Notes under the pieces: model-generated
Databases searched by the model: none
What the model was told of the DNA's origin: nothing
What the model saw: only the letters and a program-made list of their open reading frames with translations
DNA from: JAHIQC01 sp964565645
Lineage (GTDB): Bacteria; Actinomycetota; Coriobacteriia; Anaerosomatales; JAHIQC01
Direction of reading: 5' to 3'
NCBI GenBank assembly: GCA_964565645.1
Contig: CAZMFQ010000011.1
Coordinates: 1-64,000, forward strand
Length of the DNA: 64,000 nucleotides
Shown: positions 23,062 to 30,115 of the stretch, one piece after another
Layout: each line of letters begins with the position of its first letter
Numbering within the stretch: the first letter of the stretch is position 1
Translations under genes and position numbers: made by a program

Positions 23062-23466
23062 CTACACGCGTTTCGCGCTGTGCGAGCGGACCCAGTCCGC
23101 GAGCTCCGGCTCATCGAGTGTCGCGGAGGCCAAGGCGACCATCGTGGTCACCACGTCGGACTCCTCGGCAGTGAACTTAAGACCGTTCAGTCCCAGGAAC
23201 ACTGCCATCGCCACAAAGGCCAGGCGCTTGTTGCCGTCGATGTAGGGATGGTTGCTCGACAGCCCGAACCCGTATGCCGCCGCAAGTCCGGCCAGGTCCG
23301 TGGACGGTTCATGTGCCAGCTTCTGGCGTGGGCGCGCCAGTGCGGATTCGAGTCGGCCCTCGTCTCGCAGCCCCGGCAGCCCTCCGTGGGTGAGCAGCAT
23401 ATCGGTGTGCACCGCGTCGATGACCACCCGCGTGACCCAGCGCGGTTCTTGGTTGCTGTGAGCCAT
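23062..23466 (-). CDS. doc: Cassette 32: Doc-type toxin, copy 2
   Basis: 134 residues, nearly identical to the protein at 4937-5341, with the Fic/Doc loop HPYIDGNKR intact. Differences cluster outside the active site. It starts 3 nt after its antitoxin's stop. Two functional copies could cross-neutralise each other. Confidence 0.92.
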   Translation of the reverse strand: MAHSNQEPRWVTRVVIDAVHTDMLLTHGGLPGLRDEGRLESALARPRQKLAHEPSTDLAGLAAAYGFGLSSNHPYIDGNKRLAFVAMAVFLGLNGLKFTAEESDVVTTMVALASATLDEPELADWVRSHSAKRV

Positions 23467-23469
23467 GGG

Positions 23470-23697
23470 TTACTTGGCAAGCTCGTGCAATGCGTTGCGG
23501 TACGTGCGGGCCACGCTCGACGCGATCGCGAGCGCTTCTTCGGTGTCAGGATCGTAGGGGGTGAGCAGGATCCCACGATCCGTCTCAATGGCGATCACCG
23601 TGTCGCCGGCCTCGAGTTTGAGCCTGTCCGCCATGTCCTTGGGCAGCGTGGCGGCAATCGAGCCGCCAGCGCGCCGCAGTTTCACTTCCTGAGTCAT
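23470..23697 (-). CDS. Cassette 32: AbrB-fold antitoxin, copy 2
   Basis: 75 residues, differing from the cassette 8 antitoxin at only three positions (Gly/Glu at 4, Glu/Asp at 39, Arg/His near the C terminus). ATG 23697 follows GGAGG. The frame is open further upstream, but that region is the operator. Confidence 0.88.
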   Translation of the reverse strand: MTQEVKLRRAGGSIAATLPKDMADRLKLEAGDTVIAIETDRGILLTPYDPDTEEALAIASSVARTYRNALHELAK

Positions 23698-23730
23698 CTT
23701 CAGGCCTCCGTCGATAGGGTCACACCGATT

Positions 23731-23748
23731 GTAGCATACTTGTGCTAC
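23731..23748 (-). promoter_or_regulatory. Inverted-repeat operator, copy 2
   Basis: Same GTAGCA, 6 nt, TGCTAC repeat as at 5605-5622, again just upstream of the antitoxin, while other leader bases differ between the copies. Confidence 0.75.
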
Positions 23749-23757
23749 ACAACCGCC

Positions 23758-23841
23758 CGCTAACTCGCGCTTCGAGCAGACGGCCAGGAGCGGCGTCTTG
23801 ATGGAGGCGCTGAACGCCTGCTCAAGCGCAACATGTTGGGC
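23758..23841 (+). repeat. attC site 32
   Basis: 84-bp form. Left core CGCTAAC still matches the GTTAGCG of cassette 8 rather than its own GTTGGCG, so the cassette's 5' core mutated after insertion. Right core GTTGGGC. Confidence 0.9.
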
Positions 23842-23906
23842 ACACCCGGCTATGTGGCCACCCTCCGCAACTAGCGCCCCGCTAGGCACTGGCCCAAGGC
23901 ATCCTG

Positions 23907-24887
23907 CTAGCCGGCGACGGGCGATGCTGCTTCGCTCTGCGCCTCGCACCACCTGGCGTGCATCGAATCGTAGTGCCCGTACATGAACGGGCAGCGCTTG
24001 ATGCACAACGTGCACCCGTCCATCGTGCTGAAAGGCACCGCGCACTTTGCGTGGTCGATGAAGACCGGGCCGCCTTCGGGGGCCTCTCGCGGTTCCAGAT
24101 AGATAGCGTCAGCGGGGCAGTGCTTCACGCAGGCGTTGCACGTGTCGCAGTAGTCGCGGACCCAGGAGTGGGGATTCTCCTCGGCGAACCGCAGGTTCTC
24201 GATGTCGGTGTAGACGGCGGCCAGTCGAACACGGGGACCGTAGGCCTTGGTGATGATCATGCCGTTCTTGCCGACCTCGCCAAGGCCGGCATCACGCGCA
24301 ATGGGAACGAAGCTACCTTCGCTTCCCAGCGCCGGACCCGCATGAGCGTTGAAGCCGCGCTCGCGCAGGAAGTCAGACAGTTGGTTCACGACGTGACCCA
24401 GCTTGTAGTACGTGCGAAAGATCTCTAGGAAGGTCGGCACGCTGGGGGCCTGCTTGATCTTCTCGAAATCCATCTCCATCGTGAACACGATGGCGTTGGG
24501 ATACAGGATGCTCAGGTCCTTGAAGATGTAGTCGGGGTTCACCCGCGTGTACCCGATGTCCGAGACACCCAGCGAGCGAGCGTAGTCCTCTAACTCAACC
24601 AGCGTCTCCGGCGCCACCTCCACGTTTCCGAGCCGCGGGTTCTCACGGATGCTCACGTTGGCCCTGCGCAACTCGCGAATGTTGATGGCCATCAGTCTCC
24701 AGATGCGGCCGATTCGTCTGACGCGGCCCCATAGGCTGCCGTAGTCCAGAATCACCAGTGGGACGAGACGGGGGTATCGCGCATTGGGTCCACTGTGAAG
24801 AGGATGGTCGCCTTCCCGCAGGTAGTGGTCCTTGTTGAGGAACCAGGGCGGGCGGCGGAACCTCTCGGAGAGCAGCGGTCGCTTCAC
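23907..24887 (-). CDS. Cassette 33: 4Fe-4S reductase (QueG / reductive-dehalogenase-like)
   Basis: A 326-residue cytoplasmic protein. GTG 24887 follows AGGAGG. The centre has the cobalamin-domain-type sequence GLGEVGKNGMIITKAYGPRVRLAAV. The C terminus has two ferredoxin motifs: CDTCNACVKHCP, and a second cluster C-x9-C-x2-C-x3-CP ending RCPF. This arrangement occurs in epoxyqueuosine reductase and reductive dehalogenases. There is no Tat signal, so it is not a classical membrane respiratory dehalogenase. It lies 10 nt after a TetR gene whose operators are present, suggesting an inducible reductase for a small organic substrate. Substrate unknown. Confidence 0.8.
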   Translation of the reverse strand: MKRPLLSERFRRPPWFLNKDHYLREGDHPLHSGPNARYPRLVPLVILDYGSLWGRVRRIGRIWRLMAINIRELRRANVSIRENPRLGNVEVAPETLVELEDYARSLGVSDIGYTRVNPDYIFKDLSILYPNAIVFTMEMDFEKIKQAPSVPTFLEIFRTYYKLGHVVNQLSDFLRERGFNAHAGPALGSEGSFVPIARDAGLGEVGKNGMIITKAYGPRVRLAAVYTDIENLRFAEENPHSWVRDYCDTCNACVKHCPADAIYLEPREAPEGGPVFIDHAKCAVPFSTMDGCTLCIKRCPFMYGHYDSMHARWCEAQSEAASPVAG

Positions 24888-24897
24888 GGTCGACCTC

Positions 24898-25473
24898 CTA
24901 TTGAGTGGGGCGCCAGCGGGCGAGTAGCGCGTCCACGTGAAGCGGGATGAAGTCGCGCGAGACGATGCGGCCGGCGATGAACCTCTCGTAGAAGAACGGT
25001 CCGGCAATCAGCGACAGGGCCGTTTCGAAGGGCACGTCCATCGCGATGGTTGCCCGAGCCACCTCTCGCTGCAGCAGACGCATCATTTCGTCCTCGGCGT
25101 GCGCGAGTACCCCGTCGAGGAAGGAGCGCATCTCCGGTTCCCAGTCCGCACGTGCGATGAGCGATGACATCGCGAGGGCACTCGGCGATTCCAGTCGGGA
25201 GCAGAGCGTTTCGAGCATGAACACGAGGCCATCGCGGAGTGAGAGATCCTCGGGTACTCCAATCGACAGCGACAGCGCCTCGAGGGCCTCAAGCATGAGA
25301 CTCTGGCGATCCGGCCAGTGTCGGTAGACAGTAGCGCGCCCGATACCTGCGCGCTCTGCCACACGCTGGTGGGTGATCGCCTCAGGACCATCCTCTTGAA
25401 GCAATTCAAGCGCTGCCGCGGTGACGAGTTCTCTTGTACGCTCGATTCTGGGGTCGGTGACAGTGAGGCCCAT
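24898..25473 (-). CDS. Cassette 33: TetR-family regulator
   Basis: A 191-residue TetR protein with helix-turn-helix ALELLQEDGPEAITHQRVAE followed by IGRATVYRHWPDRQSL. ATG 25473 follows GGAG by about 7 nt; upstream codons in the same frame cover the operator. It is the first gene of a two-gene unit read against the array. Confidence 0.92.
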   Translation of the reverse strand: MGLTVTDPRIERTRELVTAAALELLQEDGPEAITHQRVAERAGIGRATVYRHWPDRQSLMLEALEALSLSIGVPEDLSLRDGLVFMLETLCSRLESPSALAMSSLIARADWEPEMRSFLDGVLAHAEDEMMRLLQREVARATIAMDVPFETALSLIAGPFFYERFIAGRIVSRDFIPLHVDALLARWRPTQ

Positions 25474-25510
25474 GGTGTACTCCAGAGAAAGGAAGGGAAG
25501 TCCGCGAATT

Positions 25511-25549
25511 ATGATACAGGTTGTCTCGTTATGATACAAGACGTCTCAT
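25511..25549 (-). promoter_or_regulatory. Promoter with tandem TetR operators
   Basis: Two 19-bp dyads, ATGATAC-N5-GTCTCGT (25511-25529) and ATGATAC-N5-GTCTCAT (25531-25549), lie 20 bp apart. The minus-strand promoter TTGTAT (25534-25539), 17 bases, TATCAT (25511-25516) is built from the same repeats. The repressor would cover both promoter hexamers. Confidence 0.82.
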
Positions 25550-25578
25550 TATGCGTGATTGGCAAGCTGAGTGCGGGT

Positions 25579-25679
25579 GTCCAACAAACGCATAGACACC
25601 GACAAGCCGGTCGGGTGAGGTAGACTCAGTGGCAAGCGCGCAGGAGCCGGTTTGCGGGTCATGCGCAAACACGTAAGGC
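25579..25679 (+). repeat. attC site 33 (singleton, degenerate)
   Basis: About 101 bp. Left core GTCCAAC is one base from the expected GCCCAAC; right core GTAAGGC has T to A at the second T. Confidence 0.8.
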
Positions 25680-25700
25680 AGAGCGCTGGGGGGCGGAAAG

Positions 25701-25880
25701 ATGCCAATACTGGGGGATCCGCAAGGCACGCAGGCGCGGGCGATTGATACCGAGCGCAAGTACCCCGCGGCCCGGGCCCAGGAGCCACCACCCTCCTACC
25801 GTCGCAAGCAGCTACTCGTGCTCGCGGCACTGATCGGGGTCCCGGCGCTGGTATACGCGTTCACTCGGTTGCTCGGTTGA
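25701..25880 (+). CDS. Cassette 34: 59-residue membrane protein
   Basis: ATG 25701 follows GGGGGCGGAA; the stop is TGA 25878. A polar, proline-rich N-terminal segment with a basic SYRRKQ boundary precedes one transmembrane helix (about residues 37-55). It occupies its own cassette between two sites. Family not recognised. Confidence 0.68.
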   Translation: MPILGDPQGTQARAIDTERKYPAARAQEPPPSYRRKQLLVLAALIGVPALVYAFTRLLG

Positions 25881-25886
25881 GTGCCT

Positions 25887-25970
25887 GCCCAACTAGCGCT
25901 TAGAGCAGACGGCCAGGAGCGGTATTGTGATGAGAGTGCTGGGCGTCTGCTCAAGCACAACACCATAGGC
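25887..25970 (+). repeat. attC site 34 (degenerate right core)
   Basis: 84-bp form with left core GCCCAAC, but the right core reads CATAGGC instead of GTTAGGC. Confidence 0.85.
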
Positions 25971-25998
25971 ATCCACGTCTGCGAGTCGGGTGATCCAT

Positions 25999-26271
25999 AT
26001 GTGCCGCAACATTCACGTTCTGTTCAACTTCGAACCTCCCGCGACCGACGAGGAGATTCGGGCCGCCGCCGCGCAGTACGTGCGCAAGATCAGCGGCTAT
26101 GCCAAGCCGTCGGCGGCGAACGAGGCAGCTTTCAACCGTGGCATCGATGAGATCGCACAGGCATCCGCTCGCATGCTCGACTCTCTGGTCACAGCCGCCC
26201 CGCCCCGCGATCGTGAGCGCGAGGCAGAGAAGGCTCGTGAGCGGGCTCGTCATCGATTCGGTGATGCCTAG
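25999..26271 (+). CDS. Cassette 35: DUF2277 family protein
   Basis: A 90-residue protein matching DUF2277 along its whole length: MCRNIHVLFNFEPPATDEEI, RKISGYAKPSAANEAAFNR and SLVTAAPPRDREREAEKARER. The family is widespread, small and uncharacterised. The stop TAG is formed by the damaged left core (GCCTAGC) of the next attC. Confidence 0.87.
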   Translation: MCRNIHVLFNFEPPATDEEIRAAAAQYVRKISGYAKPSAANEAAFNRGIDEIAQASARMLDSLVTAAPPRDREREAEKARERARHRFGDA

Positions 26272-26357
26272 CGGGCGTTTCGACCCGATGAGCCTTGGCC
26301 GTGTCAGGTATCGTGAGTGGCAGCATGGGCCGCTGCTCACGCCGAAACACGTTAGGC
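26266..26357 (+). repeat. attC site 35 (chimeric form)
   Basis: 92 bp. The left half matches the long form (CGTTTCGACCCGATG), the right half the 84-bp form (GGCCGCTGCTCACGC). Left core GCCTAGC is degenerate; right core GTTAGGC is intact. Confidence 0.85.
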
Positions 26358-26374
26358 GCAGGAGGGAGGGCTAG

Positions 26375-26431
26375 ATGCGCGGGCTCGTGAAGTCGCTCCT
26401 CGTGATCTGGTTGGTGATGGGCCGCGGATAG
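26375..26431 (+). pseudogene. Truncated last cassette gene
   Basis: An 18-codon reading frame with a very strong ribosome-binding site (AGGAGGGAGGG) and a hydrophobic product start. About 10 nt after its stop comes CAACACGTCGGAC, which looks like the last bases of an attC. I read this as a cassette whose gene body and most of its attC were deleted. Confidence 0.5.
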
Positions 26432-26478
26432 AAGGCAACACGTCGGACACGATACGGATGGGTCTGGGGAGTGTATCG

Positions 26479-27009
26479 ATGGCGGAGCACGAACAGGAGA
26501 GGGAGTACCTCCTGGCTGAGTTCAGCGAATCGTTCCAGCATCTGGGCAAGCTGGATGACCGTCGATTCGAGATCCTGCAGTTCTACTCGGCCTTCATCGC
26601 TGCCGTGGTTGCCGCCTCGGCAGCGATACTCGGCCTCGAAGCCCTCTCATCCGCGTACCGGGTCGTCGGGGTCGCTTCCCTGCTCCTGGTTTCAGCGCTC
26701 GTCTCGTGGGCGATCGGACAGGTGCTCCGGAGTGAGCGGGCGGCGACCGAGCGCTACCGAAACAAGCTGAACGCGATTCGTTGCGTGCTTCTGTCGGGGG
26801 AGCGCTCCCCTGAGATGAACGAGTTCATCGCGAAGGGAAGCCGCATCTCGATCGGTCTGACTGACATTGCGCACAAGCATCTGCGTTTCTGGGACATCTT
26901 CTTCAGGCAGAGGCACTGCACTGCGCTCTACATCAAGGTGTTGATCGACGTCGGGTTCGCCCTTTCGCTGGTAGCGGCGATCGTTCTCCTGCTGAAGGCC
27001 TTCATCTAG
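26479..27009 (+). CDS. Three-helix membrane protein
   Basis: A 176-residue protein. ATG 26479 has GGGGAG about 8 nt upstream; ATG 26458 is an in-frame alternative. Two adjacent transmembrane helices (about residues 37-55 and 62-82), a long charged helical region, and a last helix (150-172). The layout recalls 2TM effector-type proteins such as SLATT, but no motif proves this. First gene beyond the cassette array. Confidence 0.62.
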   Translation: MAEHEQEREYLLAEFSESFQHLGKLDDRRFEILQFYSAFIAAVVAASAAILGLEALSSAYRVVGVASLLLVSALVSWAIGQVLRSERAATERYRNKLNAIRCVLLSGERSPEMNEFIAKGSRISIGLTDIAHKHLRFWDIFFRQRHCTALYIKVLIDVGFALSLVAAIVLLLKAFI

Positions 27010-27181
27010 TCCGAGCTCGTGCCGAAAACCGGGCTTCAAGCGGACCGGCGAGAGTCTGACCCGAGGAGGCGCAGAGCCGAGGCTGAGCCGCGATCACGTC
27101 GACCTCAGCCCGCAGGAAGCATCGCGAATCTCGCAGTAACGGGAACAGACTCCACAGACATACCTACTGAGGAGGGGCTCT

Positions 27182-27409
27182 GTGAATCCGTTCTGCACCT
27201 TCATGGCGTCTACCGCCGGTCGCGCTACTCGCGTCGTAGCAGGCGTCGCACTCGTCGCACTGGGTCTACTGGTGATCAAGGGCACCGCTGGGATCGTCGT
27301 GACGGTCATCGGTCTGGTGCCTTTGGCGGCCGGGGCACTCGACTTCTGCGTGTTCGCTCCTCTCTTCGGCTGCCCGATGAGCGGGCCGAAGATCCGCGCG
27401 GGCAAGTAG
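27182..27409 (+). CDS. DUF2892 membrane protein (YgaP-type)
   Basis: A 75-residue protein. GTG 27182 follows GAGGAGGGG. Two helices and the ending DFCVFAPLFGCPMSG match the inner-membrane DUF2892 family, found alone or fused to rhodanese domains. The two conserved cysteines of CVFAPLFGC are present. The preceding 172 bases hold no gene. Confidence 0.82.
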   Translation: MNPFCTFMASTAGRATRVVAGVALVALGLLVIKGTAGIVVTVIGLVPLAAGALDFCVFAPLFGCPMSGPKIRAGK

Positions 27410-27544
27410 CGCAGACCCCGCAGTCTTCCCGGCCCATCACCACGCTCGGCGCTGATGGACTTCTCCGCGCGAGCAGGCGCTGCCAGCGGAAGCGACGGGG
27501 AATCATCGGAGTATCAGTCAACTCACGACACAGAGGTGAGAGCG

Positions 27545-27985
27545 ATGGCCGATACGCGAAGGAAGTCCCCAGACCCCGTCGAGCCGGTGCTTCTGGCAGG
27601 CGGCAATCCTCAGATAGCCAAGGCAGACGGGGATGCCCCCGTGCAGGCATACATCGCCGCGATGCCGGGATGGAAGCATGATGTCGGACGCCTCCTGGAC
27701 ACGCTGATCGTGCGTGTGGTGCCGGATGTGAAGAAGGCCGTGCGCTGGAACTCGCCGTTCTACGGTGTGGAAGGCCGGGGCTGGTTCCTCAACTACCACT
27801 GCTTCGACAGGTACGTGAAAGTGGCGTTCTTCGGCGGTTCATCGTTGAGTCCCCAGCCGCCAGGAGAGTCCAAGGACGCGAACGTGCGCTACCTCAACAT
27901 CTACGAGGACGGGGAGTTCGACGAGACGCAGTTCACCGACTGGGTCGAGCAGGCAAGTCGACTGCCCGGATGGGATGGCTTCTAG
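27545..27985 (+). CDS. DUF1801 domain protein
   Basis: A 146-residue protein. ATG 27545 follows GAGGTGAG. The DUF1801 pattern is clear: LLDTLIVRVVPDVKKAVRWNSPFYGV, GWFLNYHCFDRYVKVAFFGGSSL and a C-terminal W-V-E-Q-A helix. Members include iron-chaperone-like YdhG/Fra proteins, but most are uncharacterised. A second DUF1801 gene is at 39933. Confidence 0.85.
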   Translation: MADTRRKSPDPVEPVLLAGGNPQIAKADGDAPVQAYIAAMPGWKHDVGRLLDTLIVRVVPDVKKAVRWNSPFYGVEGRGWFLNYHCFDRYVKVAFFGGSSLSPQPPGESKDANVRYLNIYEDGEFDETQFTDWVEQASRLPGWDGF

Positions 27986-28021
27986 ACGCGCCGGAGCGGC
28001 GCCCGCGCCGGGTGCGTCTAG
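27982..28021 (+). terminator. Stem-loop after the DUF1801 gene
   Basis: CTAGACGC pairs with GCGTCTAG across a GC-rich inner hairpin. The stem includes the gene's TAG. No long T tract follows, so it may stabilise mRNA rather than terminate. Confidence 0.5.
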
Positions 28022-28122
28022 TCCCCGACGAGTCGACGCCGCCCAGGTGACGTTCACATCTCGTCAACGCGTGTCCCGCGTCCGCGCTCCCTTTGGCTAG
28101 TGTGAAGAGGGGAGGTGACCTC

Positions 28123-28734
28123 ATGGAACGGATGCTCTCTCGGATCGTGCTCGGCAGTGTTCCCCCGACCGGGTTGCTGCTGGCAGCATGGTGGTGCACG
28201 TATCTCCTTGCGGGAGACAGCCCGTGGATCCCATGGGCCGCCACCGCAGGCCTCGCGACCGGGCTGCTGCTGGACGTGACCGCGCTCAGATCGTGGACGG
28301 GCGCGTTGTTCACACTTCCTTCTCGCTCATTGGCGCTGCTCGCCGTGTTCTACGCTGTCATGATCTACGGCTTCTTCATGGGTCTTCCCGTGCCCCTGCT
28401 GCTCATCCCGTTGGTCTGGGGCTTCGTCGCTGCCCGACCGGTCGGCGACCGGGCAGGGCATCCCGCGGCGCGCGTGGTGGTGGCCATGCGAGGATCAGCA
28501 CTCATCGTCTTCGGCTTGTGCTGCGCGACCGCCGCGCTCGCGTTCCGCGAGCCTTCCATAGCCCGGCAGGTACAGGGCATGCTCGGACTGGGCTTCACGC
28601 CGTCCATGCCGCTTCTGGTGGCCGCGTCGATCCTGTGCGGGGTGGCGCTCGTGGGCTGCTCGTACGGCATCGCACGTTCCGTGGGGATGTGGGCGTCGCG
28701 AGGCCCTGCCGTCCGTCCGGCGGCATTCCGATGA
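28123..28734 (+). CDS. Polytopic membrane protein
   Basis: A 203-residue protein with about six hydrophobic helices. ATG 28123 follows GGAGGTGA. Its stop overlaps the start of the methyltransferase gene, so the two are translationally coupled. Function unknown. Confidence 0.68.
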   Translation: MERMLSRIVLGSVPPTGLLLAAWWCTYLLAGDSPWIPWAATAGLATGLLLDVTALRSWTGALFTLPSRSLALLAVFYAVMIYGFFMGLPVPLLLIPLVWGFVAARPVGDRAGHPAARVVVAMRGSALIVFGLCCATAALAFREPSIARQVQGMLGLGFTPSMPLLVAASILCGVALVGCSYGIARSVGMWASRGPAVRPAAFR

Positions 28735-29519
28735 TGGCGGCGGGTGGGGCGGAGTCATGGAGCCCCGACGAGTACATGCGCTTCGGCGATGAGCGGACCC
28801 GCCCGTCGGTCGATCTCGCATCGCGTATCGCGGTCGATCGGCCTTCGACCGTCATCGACCTGGGCTGCGGTCCCGGCAACAGCACCCGGGTGCTCAGGCT
28901 GCGCTGGCCTGAGGCCACGGTGATAGGCATGGACAGTTCGCCGGAGATGATTGAGGCAGCGCGCGCCGAGGAACCGCGGCAAGAGTGGATCCTCGGCGAT
29001 ATCCAGCGTTGGACGCCCCCATCCGCGTTCGACGTCGTGTTCTCCAACGCGGCGCTTCAGTGGCTACCCGATCACTGCGCTTTGGTGGAACGACTCTTCA
29101 TGGTCGTCGCTCCGGGTGGCGCCCTCGGCTTTCAGATCCCCAGCGTTACGTTCGCTGCCGTCCGGGAGCTCATACACGACATCGCCCTCGACGGGCCGTG
29201 GACGCACAGGATGGAGGGCCCACTCGGTGAGCTCACCATGGAAGCGCCGGGAGCGTACTACGACTGTCTCTGTTCGCACGCTCGGTCCCTCGACATCTGG
29301 GAGACCGAGTACTTCCATGTCATGGATTCCGCGCCGGCCATCGTGGACTGGATCTCGAGTACCGGACTGCGTCCGTTCCTTGCAGTCCTTGAGTCCGAAG
29401 AGGAGGTTCGGGCGTTCCTCGCACGTTTGAACGAGCGTGCGCGCGAAGCCTATCCGCCGCAGAAGGATGGACGCGTGCTGTTCCCGTTCAAGAGGACGTT
29501 CGTGGTCGCATACCGCTAG
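28731..29519 (+). CDS. tam: Trans-aconitate 2-methyltransferase-like
   Basis: A 262-residue class I methyltransferase. The SAM loop VIDLGCGPGNST, VIGMDSSPEMI and FDVVFSNAALQWLPD are the hallmarks of Tam, with the N-terminal WSPDEYMRFGDERTRPSVDL also typical. Tam methylates trans-aconitate, a by-product that inhibits aconitase. The central and C-terminal regions follow the family (PWTHRMEGP, ETEYFHVM). Close homologues with other carboxylate substrates cannot be excluded. Confidence 0.85.
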   Translation: MMAAGGAESWSPDEYMRFGDERTRPSVDLASRIAVDRPSTVIDLGCGPGNSTRVLRLRWPEATVIGMDSSPEMIEAARAEEPRQEWILGDIQRWTPPSAFDVVFSNAALQWLPDHCALVERLFMVVAPGGALGFQIPSVTFAAVRELIHDIALDGPWTHRMEGPLGELTMEAPGAYYDCLCSHARSLDIWETEYFHVMDSAPAIVDWISSTGLRPFLAVLESEEEVRAFLARLNERAREAYPPQKDGRVLFPFKRTFVVAYR

Positions 29520-29588
29520 CGGTCGGTTCGGCCACCCGGCCCGGCGACAGGTCGAGACGATCTGGGGAGGCGTGGGGAGGGGCTTGTC

Positions 29589-30017
29589 ATGGATCTGCTC
29601 ACAGACGTCCTGCTCCTGGTGCTCATTCTCGTTCTCGTGGAGGTGCTTGCCTCAGGTGCCGTGCGGATCTGGCTCGCCAGGCGGGTCGAGCTGCTCCGGA
29701 TCCGATGTGGCCGGCAACTGCCTGTGGGTTCGTATCGGCTCGAGAGCGAGATCGGGATCCGGTTCGGCGTCGATGACACGACGCTCATCCTTCGGTTGCC
29801 GTTGCTGGACCCGGTCACCGGCCGCGTGATCAAGTACACCGGCGCCACGGATTCGTCGACCACGTTCTTGGTCGGAGGCGAGGCTGTGAATCCCGATGCC
29901 CTTCTGGAGGCATACGATGAATCGCTCGGACCGCTCGAGATCCGGGTATGGGAGGCAGGCAGGATCGCCGAGCTCGGCATCGCGGTAGACGCGCATCGGC
30001 CGCCCGCCACGATATGA
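29589..30017 (+). CDS. Single-pass membrane protein
   Basis: A 142-residue protein. ATG 29589 follows GGGAGGGG. An N-terminal helix (residues 4-25) and basic boundary precede a soluble domain rich in strands, with no recognised motif. Stand-alone. Confidence 0.62.
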   Translation: MDLLTDVLLLVLILVLVEVLASGAVRIWLARRVELLRIRCGRQLPVGSYRLESEIGIRFGVDDTTLILRLPLLDPVTGRVIKYTGATDSSTTFLVGGEAVNPDALLEAYDESLGPLEIRVWEAGRIAELGIAVDAHRPPATI

Positions 30018-30043
30018 CAAGTTGTGTCAGCAGACGCTAGACT
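30015..30043 (+). promoter_or_regulatory. Putative promoter
   Basis: TGACAA (30015-30020), 17 bases, TAGACT (30038-30043), about 70 bases upstream of the membrane-protein gene at 30116. Confidence 0.45.
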
Positions 30044-30115
30044 CTGGTGGCGGAGCTGCCGCTCTGAGCGCGGCGCTCAAAGGGTGGCACACATCCGACA
30101 GGGGGAGTGGATCAC

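Larger units (their letters stand above)
1..26448 (+). mobile_element. Integron gene-cassette array (distal part, no integrase in window)
   Basis: About 35 cassettes in tandem, each ending in an attC site that folds into a long imperfect hairpin bounded by CTAAC/CGAAC on the left and GTTAG/GTTCG on the right. The left core of each site is the reverse complement of the first bases of its own cassette in nearly all cases, the defining signature of cassettes cut between G and TT. All sites share one orientation, placing attI and the integrase to the left of base 1. The sites decay beyond about 22.6 kb, as expected for the oldest cassettes. I infer a sedentary chromosomal integron. Confidence 0.95.

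Noticed and set aside
23005..23763. Long plus-strand frame antisense to the second doc module
   Set aside because: It is the complement of two convincing genes and shows no family pattern.
23907..24887. Respiratory reductive dehalogenase
   Set aside because: No Tat signal peptide and no membrane-anchor partner gene. The size and cluster arrangement fit the wider QueG-like group.
1..26357. Regular 80-bp repeats as a possible CRISPR array or REP elements
   Set aside because: Spacing follows gene length, the repeats fold as attC hairpins, and core/partner complementarity is specific to integron cassettes.
1..26448. An integron integrase within the window
   Set aside because: No frame shows tyrosine-recombinase R-H-R-Y motifs or the integron-specific insert. 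It should lie left of base 1.
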